From Rhodococcus sp. P-2 (GTDB lineage: Bacteria > Actinomycetota > Actinomycetes > Mycobacteriales > Mycobacteriaceae): a DNA stretch of 64,000 nucleotides. This document shows positions 16,368-24,306 of this stretch, piece by piece. The translations under genes were made by a program, and so were the position numbers. Location: contig NZ_CP066779.1 in the NCBI RefSeq assembly GCF_016598535.1, positions 5,702,053 through 5,766,052 on the forward strand, read 5' to 3'. The notes beneath the pieces were generated by a model. That model saw only the letters and a program-made list of their open reading frames with translations. It was not told the origin of the DNA and made no database searches. Position 1 is the first letter of the stretch; every line of letters starts with the position of its first letter.

Positions 16368-16513
16368 ACCCGCCGGGTCGTCACTGATTCAGTGCAACAG
16401 CACAATTGAGGAAGGTTCGTTGTGGACAATTGGTGGTTGTACTGGAGCCCGTTTCCGCAGCCTGTCCGTGAGTGACTGTGGATGATCGTGCAGCAGATTT
16501 GGCCTAGCTGAGA
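16368..16513. repeat. 146-bp direct repeat, copy 1 (carries a truncated micropeptide)
   Basis: Nearly identical (about four mismatches) to 17973-18118, spaced 1605 bases. It includes the conserved ribosome-binding stretch gaggaagg and a GTG at 16422 opening the Trp-rich micropeptide described at 18027-18116. Here TGG has become TGA at 16473-16475, cutting the peptide to 17 residues. The interval 16220-16367 in front holds no supportable gene. Confidence 0.88.
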
Positions 16514-16531
16514 ATGGGTTATAGCCATCAT

Positions 16532-16771
16532 TCACGCCCTGCCCTCGTACAGGTCAGCTGCGATATCGATGGTCAACCCGGAACCGAAGTGCGGGCCACC
16601 GCCGAGGTAGTAGATCCCGGAAATCCGCTTGGGATAGGAGTCGGCATCGACGATCGCCTCGGACCAGGCGTCTAGATAGGAGAACAGTTCGTCGAGGTCG
16701 TCGCCGAGCGCATCGAGTCGACAACCTGCGGTATCGCTTCCATACGTGGTGAATTTGGGTTGGTGAAGCAC
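16532..16771 (-). CDS. Small hypothetical protein, start uncertain, possibly a remnant
   Basis: About 79 residues from GTG 16771, with a strongly acidic, protein-like composition (DALGDDLDELFSYLDAWSE ... GLTIDIAADLYEGRA). The frame is open upstream to 16936, where it would overlap the neighbouring 95-residue membrane protein, so the true N-terminus is unclear. No family is recognised. It may be an orphan immunity-type or regulatory protein in this cassette-like region, or the tail of a degraded longer gene. Confidence 0.4.
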   Translation of the reverse strand: MLHQPKFTTYGSDTAGCRLDALGDDLDELFSYLDAWSEAIVDADSYPKRISGIYYLGGGPHFGSGLTIDIAADLYEGRA

Positions 16772-16820
16772 ATGCCGCTTCAGCGCAAGGCCGCGAGGTC
16801 GGTAGTCAGAAGGGTAAATA

Positions 16821-17108
16821 TTACCGGGTGCGCGACAACTGAACTCCGCTGCGCCAGACAACGAACCCAGTGAGCGCTCCGACCGCAGCGCTGGCCAGTG
16901 GCCCGACGATGAGATACAGCGTCGGGCTCTCATCACTGCCAGGGCAGAGGGAGATCGTAGGTAAGTTGGTCGGATCCGTGATCTGCGATGTCAGAGGTGC
17001 GTACGAAGAGCAATGGGTCCGTTGTCCGAGCCACCAAAGCACGAAGCCAACGCAGATAAGACCACCAATCAAGAAGGTTGCAGCCCCCGCTGCGATCAAC
17101 GTACGCAT
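16821..17108 (-). CDS. Small two-span membrane protein, unknown
   Basis: 95 residues from ATG 17108 with two hydrophobic helices, LIAAGAATFLIGGLICVGFVLWWLG near the N-terminus and YLIVGPLASAAVGALTGFVVW near the C-terminus. They flank an extracellular-type loop with two cysteines (CSSYAP and LCPGSDES). The tail is short and basic. The architecture is like many actinobacterial small membrane proteins of unknown role. It lies head to head with the gene at 17235, with 126 bases between them. Confidence 0.55.
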   Translation of the reverse strand: MRTLIAAGAATFLIGGLICVGFVLWWLGQRTHCSSYAPLTSQITDPTNLPTISLCPGSDESPTLYLIVGPLASAAVGALTGFVVWRSGVQLSRTR

Positions 17109-17140
17109 CTCAGCATCCTTCCATGGTCCTCCAACGTAAA

Positions 17141-17173
17141 GGATGATTGTGGAATAGATTTGGTCTGGCTGAG
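17141..17173 (+). repeat. Partial copy of the 3' end of the 146-bp repeat
   Basis: ggatgattgtggaatagatttggtctggctgag matches 18085-18117 at about 29 of 33 positions and 16480-16512 similarly. Only the last third of the repeat is present. It lies in the divergent interval upstream of the gene at 17235. Confidence 0.75.
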
Positions 17174-17234
17174 TCTGCAGCCGGTCGGCGGCGGAATACG
17201 ATCTTGTAACACCCGGCGGCGAGAGGATCACAAG

Positions 17235-17930
17235 ATGTCGGAACGTATTAATTTCGCCTACGTACGGTCCACTCCGCAGTGGGATGCGCACGTACTGCGC
17301 AGTGGTCAGGTCTTGCGGCTGGCTGGCGAACAAATTCCGGACCCGGTACTGAGGGAGAAGCTCGATGCCCTGAACCGTCCTGAACGATCTCGTACCGAAC
17401 AACTGATTCGTAGCCGAGATCTCCCCGACTGGCGGCGACTCCCGCAAGCCGATTCCAACCTTCGCGCTTCATACGACATATCCCTACCGTTCCCCGCCGA
17501 CCCCAGCCTCGATCTCCGGTTGACCAACCTGCAGCTATTTCGTACTGGGCTCGCATTCCATGTCGTAGCGCACGAACCCACGCCCGAGGAGATGCCCTCC
17601 CTCGCCCAGCCGAGCAACGAGCAGATGAATTTCGGATCCCGGATCAAACCCGGTGAACCGCACAGAATTCGACTCATTGTCGACACCATCACCGGGCCGA
17701 TTCTCGCGAACTCGACCCACCCCGGCGACTACCCCGACGACCCGAATGAGCCGTGGTTGTACGGTGGCCGTTCGTGGCGTGGTATCGCCGAGAACCTGTT
17801 CGGCATCACCACCGGCGGTGAATACTTTCTCAGCCCACCCCCTCAGGGGCCCTTGTGGATCACCGTGTCATATCCCGAGTTCGGCCTGGCTCCGACAACG
17901 ATCGAATTCGAGTTACCGCAATTGCTGTGA
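17235..17930 (+). CDS. Hypothetical cytosolic protein
   Basis: A 231-residue soluble protein with no signal peptide or membrane helix. I do not recognise the family. Features include an Arg-rich first third, a beta-rich centre (LRLTNLQLFRTGLAFHVVAH), a Gly/Trp/Arg segment (WLYGGRSWRGIAENLFGITT), and an end LWITVSYPEFGLAPTTIEFELPQ. It reads like an orphan immunity or recognition protein, consistent with its place among small unlinked genes and duplicated flanks. The start ATG 17235 follows gagaggatcacaag. The 54-base repeat A begins two bases after its stop. Confidence 0.65.
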   Translation: MSERINFAYVRSTPQWDAHVLRSGQVLRLAGEQIPDPVLREKLDALNRPERSRTEQLIRSRDLPDWRRLPQADSNLRASYDISLPFPADPSLDLRLTNLQLFRTGLAFHVVAHEPTPEEMPSLAQPSNEQMNFGSRIKPGEPHRIRLIVDTITGPILANSTHPGDYPDDPNEPWLYGGRSWRGIAENLFGITTGGEYFLSPPPQGPLWITVSYPEFGLAPTTIEFELPQLL

Positions 17931-17931
17931 A

Positions 17932-17985
17932 GGAATACTGCACGTTTCGAATACTGCACATCCGCCCAGTCAACCCGCCGGGTCG
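17932..17985. repeat. Repeat A, copy 1 (about 50 bp)
   Basis: The sequence from ggaatactgcacgtttcgaa through tcaacccgccggg recurs, with a few changes, at 20591-20640. It overlaps the start of the 146-bp repeat copy 2. It contains two spaced ctgcac words. Confidence 0.85.
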
Positions 17986-18118
17986 TCACTGATTCAGTGC
18001 AACAGCACAATTGAGGAAGGTTCGTTGTGGACAATTGGTGGTTGTACTGGAGCCCGTTTCCGCAGCCTGTCCGTGAGTGGCTGTGGATGATCGTGCAACA
18101 GATTTGGTCTGGCTGAGA
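17973..18118. repeat. 146-bp direct repeat, copy 2 (intact micropeptide)
   Basis: Second copy of the unit at 16368-16513. Differences seen: G for A at 18080, A for G at 18098, T for C at 18108 and G for A at 18111. It follows directly after the hypothetical gene ending at 17930, as copy 1 follows the gene ending at 16219. The unit therefore behaves like a conserved 3' cassette end. Confidence 0.9.
18027..18116 (+). CDS. Putative 29-residue Trp-rich micropeptide
   Basis: GTG 18027 lies seven bases after gaggaagg, an excellent ribosome-binding site. It opens a 29-residue frame reading VDNWWLYWSPFPQPVREWLW and ending QQIWSG, six Trp in all. It is amphipathic and aromatic enough to sit in a membrane interface, which would suit a toxin or membrane regulator. 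Copy 1 of the repeat has a nonsense change in the same frame. The frame's conservation in the repeat may simply follow DNA duplication, so coding status is unproven. Confidence 0.35.
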   Translation: MDNWWLYWSPFPQPVREWLWMIVQQIWSG

Positions 18119-18138
18119 CCGTAGACCGGCGAGACTGG

Positions 18139-18624
18139 TCAGGAAGTCGGCGGTATCTGGCTGACCAGTGATTCGTACAATCGCTCTATTGCTCTTAGGA
18201 CTTCGGCCGGTTCGATGTATTGGTTCTTCTCACGCAGCGCGTATTCCAGTTCTTCGCCATCGCGAACGCTTTCAGGCACCAGCACGTGCCATTTGTACCC
18301 CCGGGGTTGCAACCGGACTCCGGCCTCCGCGAGGTAGGAGTTGACGTTGTCGTTGACCATCCGCAGGTCTTCTTCGGTGTATGGCTCGAACCAGACTTCC
18401 TCGGGTTCCCTGCTCGGGTCACCGCGAGTAACCCGTACGGGCGGGTGCGCGGATGCCGGATGCGGTGTCCTGTAGCACCTGCTTGGCCCCGCAACCCACG
18501 CGGTCAGCGCTCCGTGTCCATTCGAAATGACGCTGACGTAGCGACCCACAGGCAGGGTACTGGGCACCTGACCGTCGACCTCGGACAATGGATACTCGCT
18601 CCAGTACTGCGCCATGTCGTCCAT
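18139..18624 (-). CDS. Hypothetical protein
   Basis: A 161-residue soluble protein of a family I cannot name with certainty. The N-terminus is MAQYWSEYPLSEVDG, then VGRYVSVISNGHGALTAWVAGP. A Pro/Arg-rich middle leads to a helical C-terminal half (DNVNSYLAEAGVRLQPRGYKWHVLVPE ... IERLYESLV). Such proteins are common as single genes in Actinobacteria. The start is ATG 18624 (ATG 18615 also possible). It is divergent from the YunG-like gene, with 129 bases between. Confidence 0.65.
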   Translation of the reverse strand: MDDMAQYWSEYPLSEVDGQVPSTLPVGRYVSVISNGHGALTAWVAGPSRCYRTPHPASAHPPVRVTRGDPSREPEEVWFEPYTEEDLRMVNDNVNSYLAEAGVRLQPRGYKWHVLVPESVRDGEELEYALREKNQYIEPAEVLRAIERLYESLVSQIPPTS

Positions 18625-18753
18625 TATCGTGCGCGAGCTGTGATTTCGGCATTAAGGGAGCAGACGCAGCAAGGTGCAACGGATGCAATTGTTCTCTGCC
18701 AGAGTTGAATTCCCTAAGGAAATGCCGTTCACGTTGCATGGTAGTTTTCGTCG

Positions 18754-19140
18754 ATGGATTCCGTCTCCTTGGTCCGCGTAACCGAAGCACTGAACGCTGC
18801 ATGGGGACCCGATACGTGCGCTCCAGAAGACATCGGGGATTGGTCGGAGGAGAATCCCGCGCGCGGGCAATGTGCGACGACTGCGGTGGTGGTGCACGAC
18901 TATTTCGGTGGTGACCTGGTTCGCGGCGAGGTGCACGTTCGAGGTGAACGAGTGGACTTTCACTGGTGGAACCGGTTACCAGACGGGTCGGAGATTGATC
19001 TCACGCGTGAACAATTTTCGGTGCAGGAGAGCGTGATCGGTGGTGTCTATGTTCCGCGTCCGACGGGTTGGACGCGGCTCGATTATGAATACTCACTCCT
19101 CTCAGGCCGAGTCGCCGAACACTTGAAGCGCTCAGTATGA
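18754..19140 (+). CDS. YunG family protein
   Basis: A 128-residue protein of the YunG family, a compact papain/transglutaminase-like fold. It shows WSEENPARGQCATTAVVVHDYFGGDLVRGE, with the presumed active Cys at residue 40. FHWWNRLPDGSEIDLTREQF follows, supplying the His and the signature Asp-Leu-Thr-Arg-Glu-Gln-Phe. The biochemical role is unknown; a peptidase or amidase is a guess from the fold. The start is ATG 18754. The next gene's lipoprotein frame lies 74 bases downstream. Confidence 0.82.
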   Translation: MDSVSLVRVTEALNAAWGPDTCAPEDIGDWSEENPARGQCATTAVVVHDYFGGDLVRGEVHVRGERVDFHWWNRLPDGSEIDLTREQFSVQESVIGGVYVPRPTGWTRLDYEYSLLSGRVAEHLKRSV

Positions 19141-19214
19141 ATGTCGCCCTCCTCCGCCCGGTGCTCTCGTTGGAGGGAGCGATCGGACTCGACGGTAGTT
19201 GGAAGGGGCGGATC

Positions 19215-19673
19215 GTGAGGCCGGTTGGGTGTGTGGTTGTTGCGCTCGTCGCCACAGTCTCGATAAGTGCCTGCAACGCAACGGCGCCCGAAACGGGCCC
19301 GAGTTCGGTTCCTCGGGATGCGTCGCCCACCACCGTTGTACATGCGTTTTTGGATGCGTTGAATGCGCATGACGTGGAGGCGGCGAAGCGTTTGCTGAGT
19401 CCTGAGTTCGAGCAGCGGTTCGAGAGCAGTGCGGATAGTTGGTTCACCAACATCGTCAGCATCACGAACATCGAGGTCGGGGATCCAGTGCCTCAGGTCC
19501 CCGAGGGTAACGGGATGTCCGGGTACCAGCAGGGCGTTCAAGTCTTGACTCATTTCGACTTGGAGCAGCGGACTGTCGTGTCGATGCACAATGGCGCTAC
19601 TTCGTGGGGGTACATGCTCGCCCGCGAGTCTGACACTGACCCTTGGCTCATTGTCAGTCAGGGAATGGGGTAG
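19215..19673 (+). CDS. Lipoprotein with NTF2-like domain
   Basis: A 152-residue lipoprotein. The start is GTG 19215 behind ggaagggg; the frame extends to 19137, but without a better site. The signal sequence has a hydrophobic core and a lipobox VSISAC, with Cys at residue 21. The mature part begins with a Thr/Pro/Ser linker. The domain VVHAFLDALNAHDVEAAKRLLSPEFEQRF is the first helix of the NTF2/DUF4878-like fold. Such lipoproteins are usually of unknown, often ligand-binding, function. It could be paired with the YunG gene. Confidence 0.75.
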   Translation: MRPVGCVVVALVATVSISACNATAPETGPSSVPRDASPTTVVHAFLDALNAHDVEAAKRLLSPEFEQRFESSADSWFTNIVSITNIEVGDPVPQVPEGNGMSGYQQGVQVLTHFDLEQRTVVSMHNGATSWGYMLARESDTDPWLIVSQGMG

Positions 19674-19826
19674 CGCTGGAAATCAACCGATCCATCTGTC
19701 ACGGATGTGTCGCCGAAACGCCGATCGAGGACTTCACCCGGATCCTGAACCCGCGGCAATTGGCCGGATGATGTGAGTGCGGGGAGAGCGCCGTGGGGTA
19801 GACCGTCGGTTCGTTTCGTCGAGTTC

Positions 19827-20204
19827 TCAGGGACCGCCTTGGAGCGTGTACGGGACGAACATCCCGTTCGCTCCTTGCGCAAGGACGGTGACTGGTTGGC
19901 TGGTGGTGACGGGCTGTCCCGGCCGAACTGCGGCGTACAGGTCGATGTTCTCGTTGTCGAGGTGGTCGACTTTCGAGTAGTCGTAGCCACTCGCAGATCG
20001 TGGCATGTCGGCGACGGGGTCGCCGTTGCGGTTGTAGTGCCGGCGACGGTAGGTGAGACTGATCGGGAATCCGTCGGCGGGTGTCCGGTGTCGCGAGTAG
20101 TAGAGACCGCCGTAGATGGACACCACGACGAGTGTTCCGGCGATCACAAGCATGACGAACGCTGCGACGGCGTTCGTCGGCCACAGCCGTGTCCCTTTGC
20201 GCAT
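19827..20204 (-). CDS. Single-span membrane protein, unknown
   Basis: 125 residues from ATG 20204. A basic N-terminus (MRKGTRLW) and one transmembrane helix (AVAAFVMLVIAGTLVVVSIYGGLYY, about 12-36) are followed by a polar exterior domain. That domain is rich in Tyr, Arg and Asp (YRRRHYNRNGDP ... NENIDLYAAVRPGQPVTTSQPVTVLA). The C-terminal part may be a small beta fold. It is not assigned to a family. The 153 bases between it and the lipoprotein gene contain no visible gene. Confidence 0.6.
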   Translation of the reverse strand: MRKGTRLWPTNAVAAFVMLVIAGTLVVVSIYGGLYYSRHRTPADGFPISLTYRRRHYNRNGDPVADMPRSASGYDYSKVDHLDNENIDLYAAVRPGQPVTTSQPVTVLAQGANGMFVPYTLQGGP

Positions 20205-20304
20205 GCACGAAGTATGGCGAACAGTAGGGCTTCCGTCTGGCGGGTTTTCGATTTCGGGCTACAGACCCGGTGGTGTGTCGTCTCGGGATAAGTAAACGAC
20301 GGCA

Positions 20305-20520
20305 TCATCTGTGAGCCAGGATGTACCAGATCAAGATTGCGAAGAGGGATGCCAGCGAGCAGTAGGCGAGGAAGCCTCCCATATCAATCCAGGTCCGTTC
20401 CCCGAAGGGGCCTGGGCTTACCAGCGACACCTGGACTTCACGACTGCTGCGTCGGGCGAGGTGGATCCACCACACAGCAACATTGCCCACGCCCCATCCC
20501 AGCAGTAGCCACATGAGCAC
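20305..20520 (-). CDS. Small membrane protein, unknown
   Basis: 71 residues from ATG 20520, with two hydrophobic spans (MLMWLLLGWGVGNVAVWWI and GGFLAYCSLASLFAILIWYILA) and a short polar loop. Trp is abundant. It lies upstream of the membrane protein at 20204 on the same strand, about 100 bases away, possibly as a pair. Confidence 0.5.
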   Translation of the reverse strand: MLMWLLLGWGVGNVAVWWIHLARRSSREVQVSLVSPGPFGERTWIDMGGFLAYCSLASLFAILIWYILAHR

Positions 20521-20590
20521 CCTGTTGGCTTTGTCGACTGAAGTTCGGTCCTAACTGCGTTGGCGCATGATTGAGTGTCCGCCGTCGGCG

Positions 20591-20640
20591 GGAATACTGC
20601 ACGTTTCGAATGCTGCACATCCGCCAGTCAACCTCCCGGG
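20591..20640. repeat. Repeat A, copy 2
   Basis: Matches 17932-17981 with a few changes (g for a in the second ctgcac context, loss of one c, and cctcccgggg for cccgccggg). No micropeptide or remainder of the 146-bp unit follows. The surrounding 20521-20705 holds no supportable gene. Confidence 0.82.
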
Positions 20641-20705
20641 GCCGTAGTCGGAACGGTCGCGGGCCGCGTTTCATAGCGCGTCGGCTTTCGCTTGAACCGT
20701 GTTCG

Positions 20706-21719
20706 TCAGCGGTTCTCCTGTGAGGGTATTCTGCTGTCTCTCAAGATGACTGGGTTGCTGAGTGCGGCCATGTGACCGGTTCGTGAACGCACCTCTGCGC
20801 GGACGAACGTCGAAGTTGGAGGAACAGGACGCGACAGTTCGCAGGTTCCGCTGTCGGGCAACAATTCTGAGTGAATTGGTCCTGCATCGGTGTGAATGGT
20901 GACGGTGCCGAACGGTACGCCATGGACGGTGGTCTGAACCGTGGCCGATTTGCCATGTGTATCGAGCTCGTCGCCAATCTCTGCGCACTGATCGTCAAGA
21001 GTTGCCATGAACGACAGGTCGACTGTGGTTGCGGCTGAGATCCAAGTCCGGCCAGCTTTGATGGATGTCAGGAGATCGTCTGTGTTCAATCGTTCGGCTG
21101 CAACGGCATTGTGGGGTGAGCCCATCTGGCTTCTCAAATGCGTATCACTGTTGCCGATCGCGGGGATCCAGCGCCCGGCTGGAACGTCGATGACTAGCTG
21201 CTGTGCCCAATGTGCAAGGGCTCGTTCGTTGTCTGCCTGCCACGGTAGATCTGAATCCCAAGCGCCGTTCCATACTTCGACGGCGTCGAACCCTTCGTGC
21301 GGGTACGCGAAGGTGCCCGACGGGTAGGGCGCGTATGGGTGTGCCACGACGCATATTCCTCCGGCGTCATGGACGAGGTCACGCTGGGCGTGGAGACCGA
21401 CGACGTCGGTGTGTTGCCAGTCGACGAGATGTCCGGGTGGGAGTCCGAGTGCCAGCCAGTGTCCGTGAGGGGTGGTGACTTCTTCTCCGAGGATTACTGC
21501 GAACTCCTGAGCGATTTTCTCTTGTTGCCACGCGTGGTGAGCCGCTGTTGTGTTGTGGTCGGTAGTGGCCACGAAGTGCAACCCCAGTAGACGAGCGGTC
21601 TCCGCCAATTCCGGTGGAGTTTGCTCCCCGTCGGAGTAGGTCGAGTGGATGTGGCAATCACCTCGGAACCACAGACGCTCAGTGGGCTGTACTGGGTCAA
21701 CCTTTTCGGGCATCACCAC
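20706..21719 (-). CDS. PHP-domain metallohydrolase (CehA/McbA-like)
   Basis: A 337-residue metal-dependent hydrolase with an N-terminal PHP domain. The motifs are in order: GDCHIHSTYSDGEQTPPEL, with the first His pair and Asp; TDHNTT; ILGEEVTTPHGHWLA; VVAHPYAPY; and GNSDTH. These are the trinuclear-site ligands of the PHP superfamily. The C-terminal third is beta-rich, as in CehA/McbA-type enzymes, some of which hydrolyse carbamate esters or phosphoesters. The substrate is unknown. The start is GTG or ATG near 21713-21719. The HAD fragment on the other strand begins 38 bases away. Confidence 0.85.
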   Translation of the reverse strand: MVMPEKVDPVQPTERLWFRGDCHIHSTYSDGEQTPPELAETARLLGLHFVATTDHNTTAAHHAWQQEKIAQEFAVILGEEVTTPHGHWLALGLPPGHLVDWQHTDVVGLHAQRDLVHDAGGICVVAHPYAPYPSGTFAYPHEGFDAVEVWNGAWDSDLPWQADNERALAHWAQQLVIDVPAGRWIPAIGNSDTHLRSQMGSPHNAVAAERLNTDDLLTSIKAGRTWISAATTVDLSFMATLDDQCAEIGDELDTHGKSATVQTTVHGVPFGTVTIHTDAGPIHSELLPDSGTCELSRPVPPTSTFVRAEVRSRTGHMAALSNPVILRDSRIPSQENR

Positions 21720-21756
21720 ATCGTCGCAGAGTGCTCGGCTATAGACTTCTCGGCCA

Positions 21757-21848
21757 TGGCCCTTCTGCTCGATCTCGACAACACTCTCGTCGATCGAGAT
21801 GGGGCTTTCACGAATTGGACACCAAACCTATTGCGCCTGGGGTGGTGA
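21757..21848 (+). pseudogene. 5' fragment of a HAD-family phosphatase gene
   Basis: ATG 21757 begins MALLLDLDNTLVDRDGAFTNW, a textbook HAD motif I with the Asp-x-Asp pair. The frame then ends after nine unrelated residues at 21848. The rest of a HAD enzyme (about 180 residues) is absent, and IS3 transposase sequence lies just beyond. The gene was most likely interrupted or deleted by the insertion. Confidence 0.75.
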
Positions 21849-21884
21849 TGCCACAGACAATGAATGAGTCCAGACAATACGTAA

Positions 21885-22330
21885 TCCCTTCTCGCCGTTG
21901 GGTCCAGATCGCATGCTCAATCGCGTCAGCCACCAACGATGTCGTCATCATCCTAGCCGTCCTCCAGCCCGGAATCTGCCGTGAGTGCACATCCATCACG
22001 AACGCGACATAAACCCAACCCGACCACGCCGAAACGTAAGTAAATCGGCGACCCACAACATTTTTGGCGTCACCGGGTTGAACCTCACTGCACCAGATTG
22101 TCCGCGCGATGTCCTTGTGGATCGGCGACGGCGGTGCGCTTGGTCATGCCTCTTCGTGCGCATTCGAGCCCGAAGACACCCATCAATCGTGCACCGTGCC
22201 ACATCAATGCCCTCACTACGCATTTCCAGCCACACCTTGTGCGCGCCGTAGACCGAATAGTTCTCGGTATGCACGGCTGACCTCGGCTGTAGGTTCTTCG
22301 TCGCGCACGGTCCGCTGGCCCCTCGACTGC
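21885..22330 (-). mobile_element. IS3-family transposase (OrfB) remnant, frameshifted
   Basis: On the minus strand one frame gives VHTENYSVYGAHKVWLEM then VARCTIDG, a damaged basic stretch and MLWVADLLTF. A second frame continues TYVSAWSGWVYVAFVMDVHS, RQIPGWRTARMMTTSLVADA and IEHAIW. This is the middle of an IS3 OrfB, with the HTH_21-to-rve junction and the first catalytic Asp region. A frameshift lies near 22040. Both the N-terminal part and the DDE C-terminal half are missing. No terminal inverted repeats could be identified, so the element is a dead fragment. Confidence 0.85.
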
Positions 22331-22430
22331 AGGAGCGGCACCCGAAGATGGTCGAACCAGTACGCCGGCGCCGCCGGTTCGCGCAGAATGGAAGTCGGCG
22401 CAGACACCGACGAACCACGGGAGCGATGCG

Positions 22431-23561
22431 ATGATCCGACGACGGCTCGGCCAAGCATTGATGGTGATCGCACTCGCCTCCGCGGCCGTCTCGACCGCGC
22501 CCGTCCACGCGCAGGAACCGGCGCCAATCACGACGCCGGGCACAGTGACCGCGGCAACTTCCCTGCCGCACTCCTTCTGGATTCCCGGCGCCGCCAACGC
22601 ATCAAAGCTCACGTACTGGTCCACGGGACCGCTGAACCAACCCGCGTTGAGTACGGGCGCGCTCTTCCTGCCCCCCGGCGATCCACCCGAAGGCGGTTGG
22701 CCGGTCATCTCGTGGGCTCACGGCACTGTAGGTATTTCCGACCAGTGCGCTCCCACCGTGACCGGGACCGTCGGCAGTCCATACCTCACGAACTGGCTCT
22801 CGCAGGGCTACGCGATCGTCGCGACCGACTACGTGGGGCTCGGCACGCCGGGAATCCACGCGTACCTGGACGGACCGTCGGCGGCGCACAGCGTGATCGA
22901 CATGGTGCGTGCCGCGCGTGCGGTCGAACCGTCGCTCTCACCGCGGTGGTTGGCACTCGGACAGTCTCAGGGCGGGCAGGCCGCTATGGTCACGGCAGCG
23001 ATCGCCACACGGTACGCACCCGAATTGGACTATCGGGGCGCGGTCGCGACCGGGGCGCCGTCCAATCTGGAGAACCTTGCACCACTCGTGGGGCCGGACT
23101 TTCCCCGCTTGCCACTGACCGGCAGCACCGTGTTCGTTTCGTACCTCTTGGCCGGACTGCGGGCGGCGCGACCCGATCTCGACATCGATCGCTACTTGAC
23201 ACCACGCGGCACGGATGCCCTGACCCGAGCCGAAACCGACTGCTACCAGGACATGGCATCGGGCCTCGGCGACGTCACGATCGGCGATCTGGTGAACCGG
23301 CCCCTCGACGATCCCGCGGTGCTGGCTGCTGCTCGCGGCATGCTGGAAATCCCGACGACCGGGTACGACCGGCCAGTGTTCCTCGGGCAGGGGCTGACGG
23401 ACGAGATGGTGCCGGCACCGCTGGCTTTGAAACTCGCAGCCGAACTCGCCGCCAACCGCCAGCCAGTTACATTCCGCACATATCCGACCGGTCATATCGA
23501 GACGATGCGGGCAGCGCTCCCCGAAAGCCTCTCCTTCGCCTCGAACCTCGTCCAACCGTAG
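22431..23561 (+). CDS. Secreted LIP-family lipase/esterase
   Basis: A 376-residue exported alpha/beta hydrolase. The signal peptide has basic MIRRRLGQ, a hydrophobic core and a cut near residue 27 (VHAQ). VISWAHGTVG carries the oxyanion region, and LGQSQGGQAAM is the nucleophile elbow with Ser179. QGLTDEMVP and PTGHIETM supply the Asp and His of the triad. Two cysteines fit a disulfide. The length matches the family. The start ATG 22431 follows acgggag. It shares the family, not close identity, with the truncated gene at 1-1069. It sits beside the IS3 remnant, so its promoter region may be altered. Confidence 0.88.
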   Translation: MIRRRLGQALMVIALASAAVSTAPVHAQEPAPITTPGTVTAATSLPHSFWIPGAANASKLTYWSTGPLNQPALSTGALFLPPGDPPEGGWPVISWAHGTVGISDQCAPTVTGTVGSPYLTNWLSQGYAIVATDYVGLGTPGIHAYLDGPSAAHSVIDMVRAARAVEPSLSPRWLALGQSQGGQAAMVTAAIATRYAPELDYRGAVATGAPSNLENLAPLVGPDFPRLPLTGSTVFVSYLLAGLRAARPDLDIDRYLTPRGTDALTRAETDCYQDMASGLGDVTIGDLVNRPLDDPAVLAAARGMLEIPTTGYDRPVFLGQGLTDEMVPAPLALKLAAELAANRQPVTFRTYPTGHIETMRAALPESLSFASNLVQP

Positions 23562-24065
23562 GTGATCATGCGTTTCGTGAGAGCTTGTCCGACCCACTTT
23601 TCATCTTCTCAGCACCGTCAGGAGTGCGCGGATGACCGAGGATCTGCCGAAGCCGAGCGTTGCAGCTATGGCGTCGAGGCTCTTGCCCTCGCCGCAGGTT
23701 GGACCGTCACCGAACATCGGGAGCGAGGCGCGTCAATAACCATTGACCTCAATATCGCAGGTCCTTGGGGGACCGCGGGTCTAGACACGTACAGCGTCCA
23801 GGCGATCGACTTCGACGTTACGGATCGCTTGGGTACACAGGAAGCTGAATCCAGCGGGCTGCCAGGGGTGTGGTTCAACGGACTGACTGATCGATTGTCG
23901 ACTGAGCTTGGGCTACCTCCTCGTCGTGGGGAGGACAGCATGCGGTGGGACCTGTCTACCGTGGTGGTCACTGCCTATCGGGGGAAGCGGGACAACTTCG
24001 TGAACATTGCAAGCCCTCAATACCGAGCAGATGAAGACCAAATCGACGAGTACATCGTCAATTAG
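23562..24065 (+). CDS. Hypothetical protein, paralogue of 24307-24798; N-terminus unreliable
   Basis: The C-terminal 120 residues are alignable with the protein at 24307-24798. GVEALALAAGWTVTEHRERGAS corresponds to DLEPFCAQAGWEVVELDQTGAS, and MRWDLSTVVVTAYRG to LRWDLPKAVITLNRG; both then have SPQYRA/SPEYQA and an acidic tail. The first 45 residues do not align and may be read through after loss of the true start. This may be a 5'-truncated copy. The family resembles DUF6301-type actinobacterial proteins, but that name is uncertain. It starts right after the lipase stop. Confidence 0.5.
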   Translation: MIMRFVRACPTHFSSSQHRQECADDRGSAEAERCSYGVEALALAAGWTVTEHRERGASITIDLNIAGPWGTAGLDTYSVQAIDFDVTDRLGTQEAESSGLPGVWFNGLTDRLSTELGLPPRRGEDSMRWDLSTVVVTAYRGKRDNFVNIASPQYRADEDQIDEYIVN

Positions 24066-24306
24066 AGCCCGACGAGGAGGTGTAGCACGGAAATATCGCT
24101 ACAGCCACCCTATCCGCGCATACGTGTGCACCGCCCCGTCTCGCCGGTCTTCAGGAAGAATTCGACTGGTCGGAGGCCGTCGACAGCATCGATCCATTCC
24201 AGCCACAGTGCGATGCGACCAGGCGTACCGACTTTGACCGTTCTGCTGAAATATTGTTCCTGGCGACAGAATTCGACTGAGCCTGGTCAGGAGATGGCCT
24301 AGGTCG

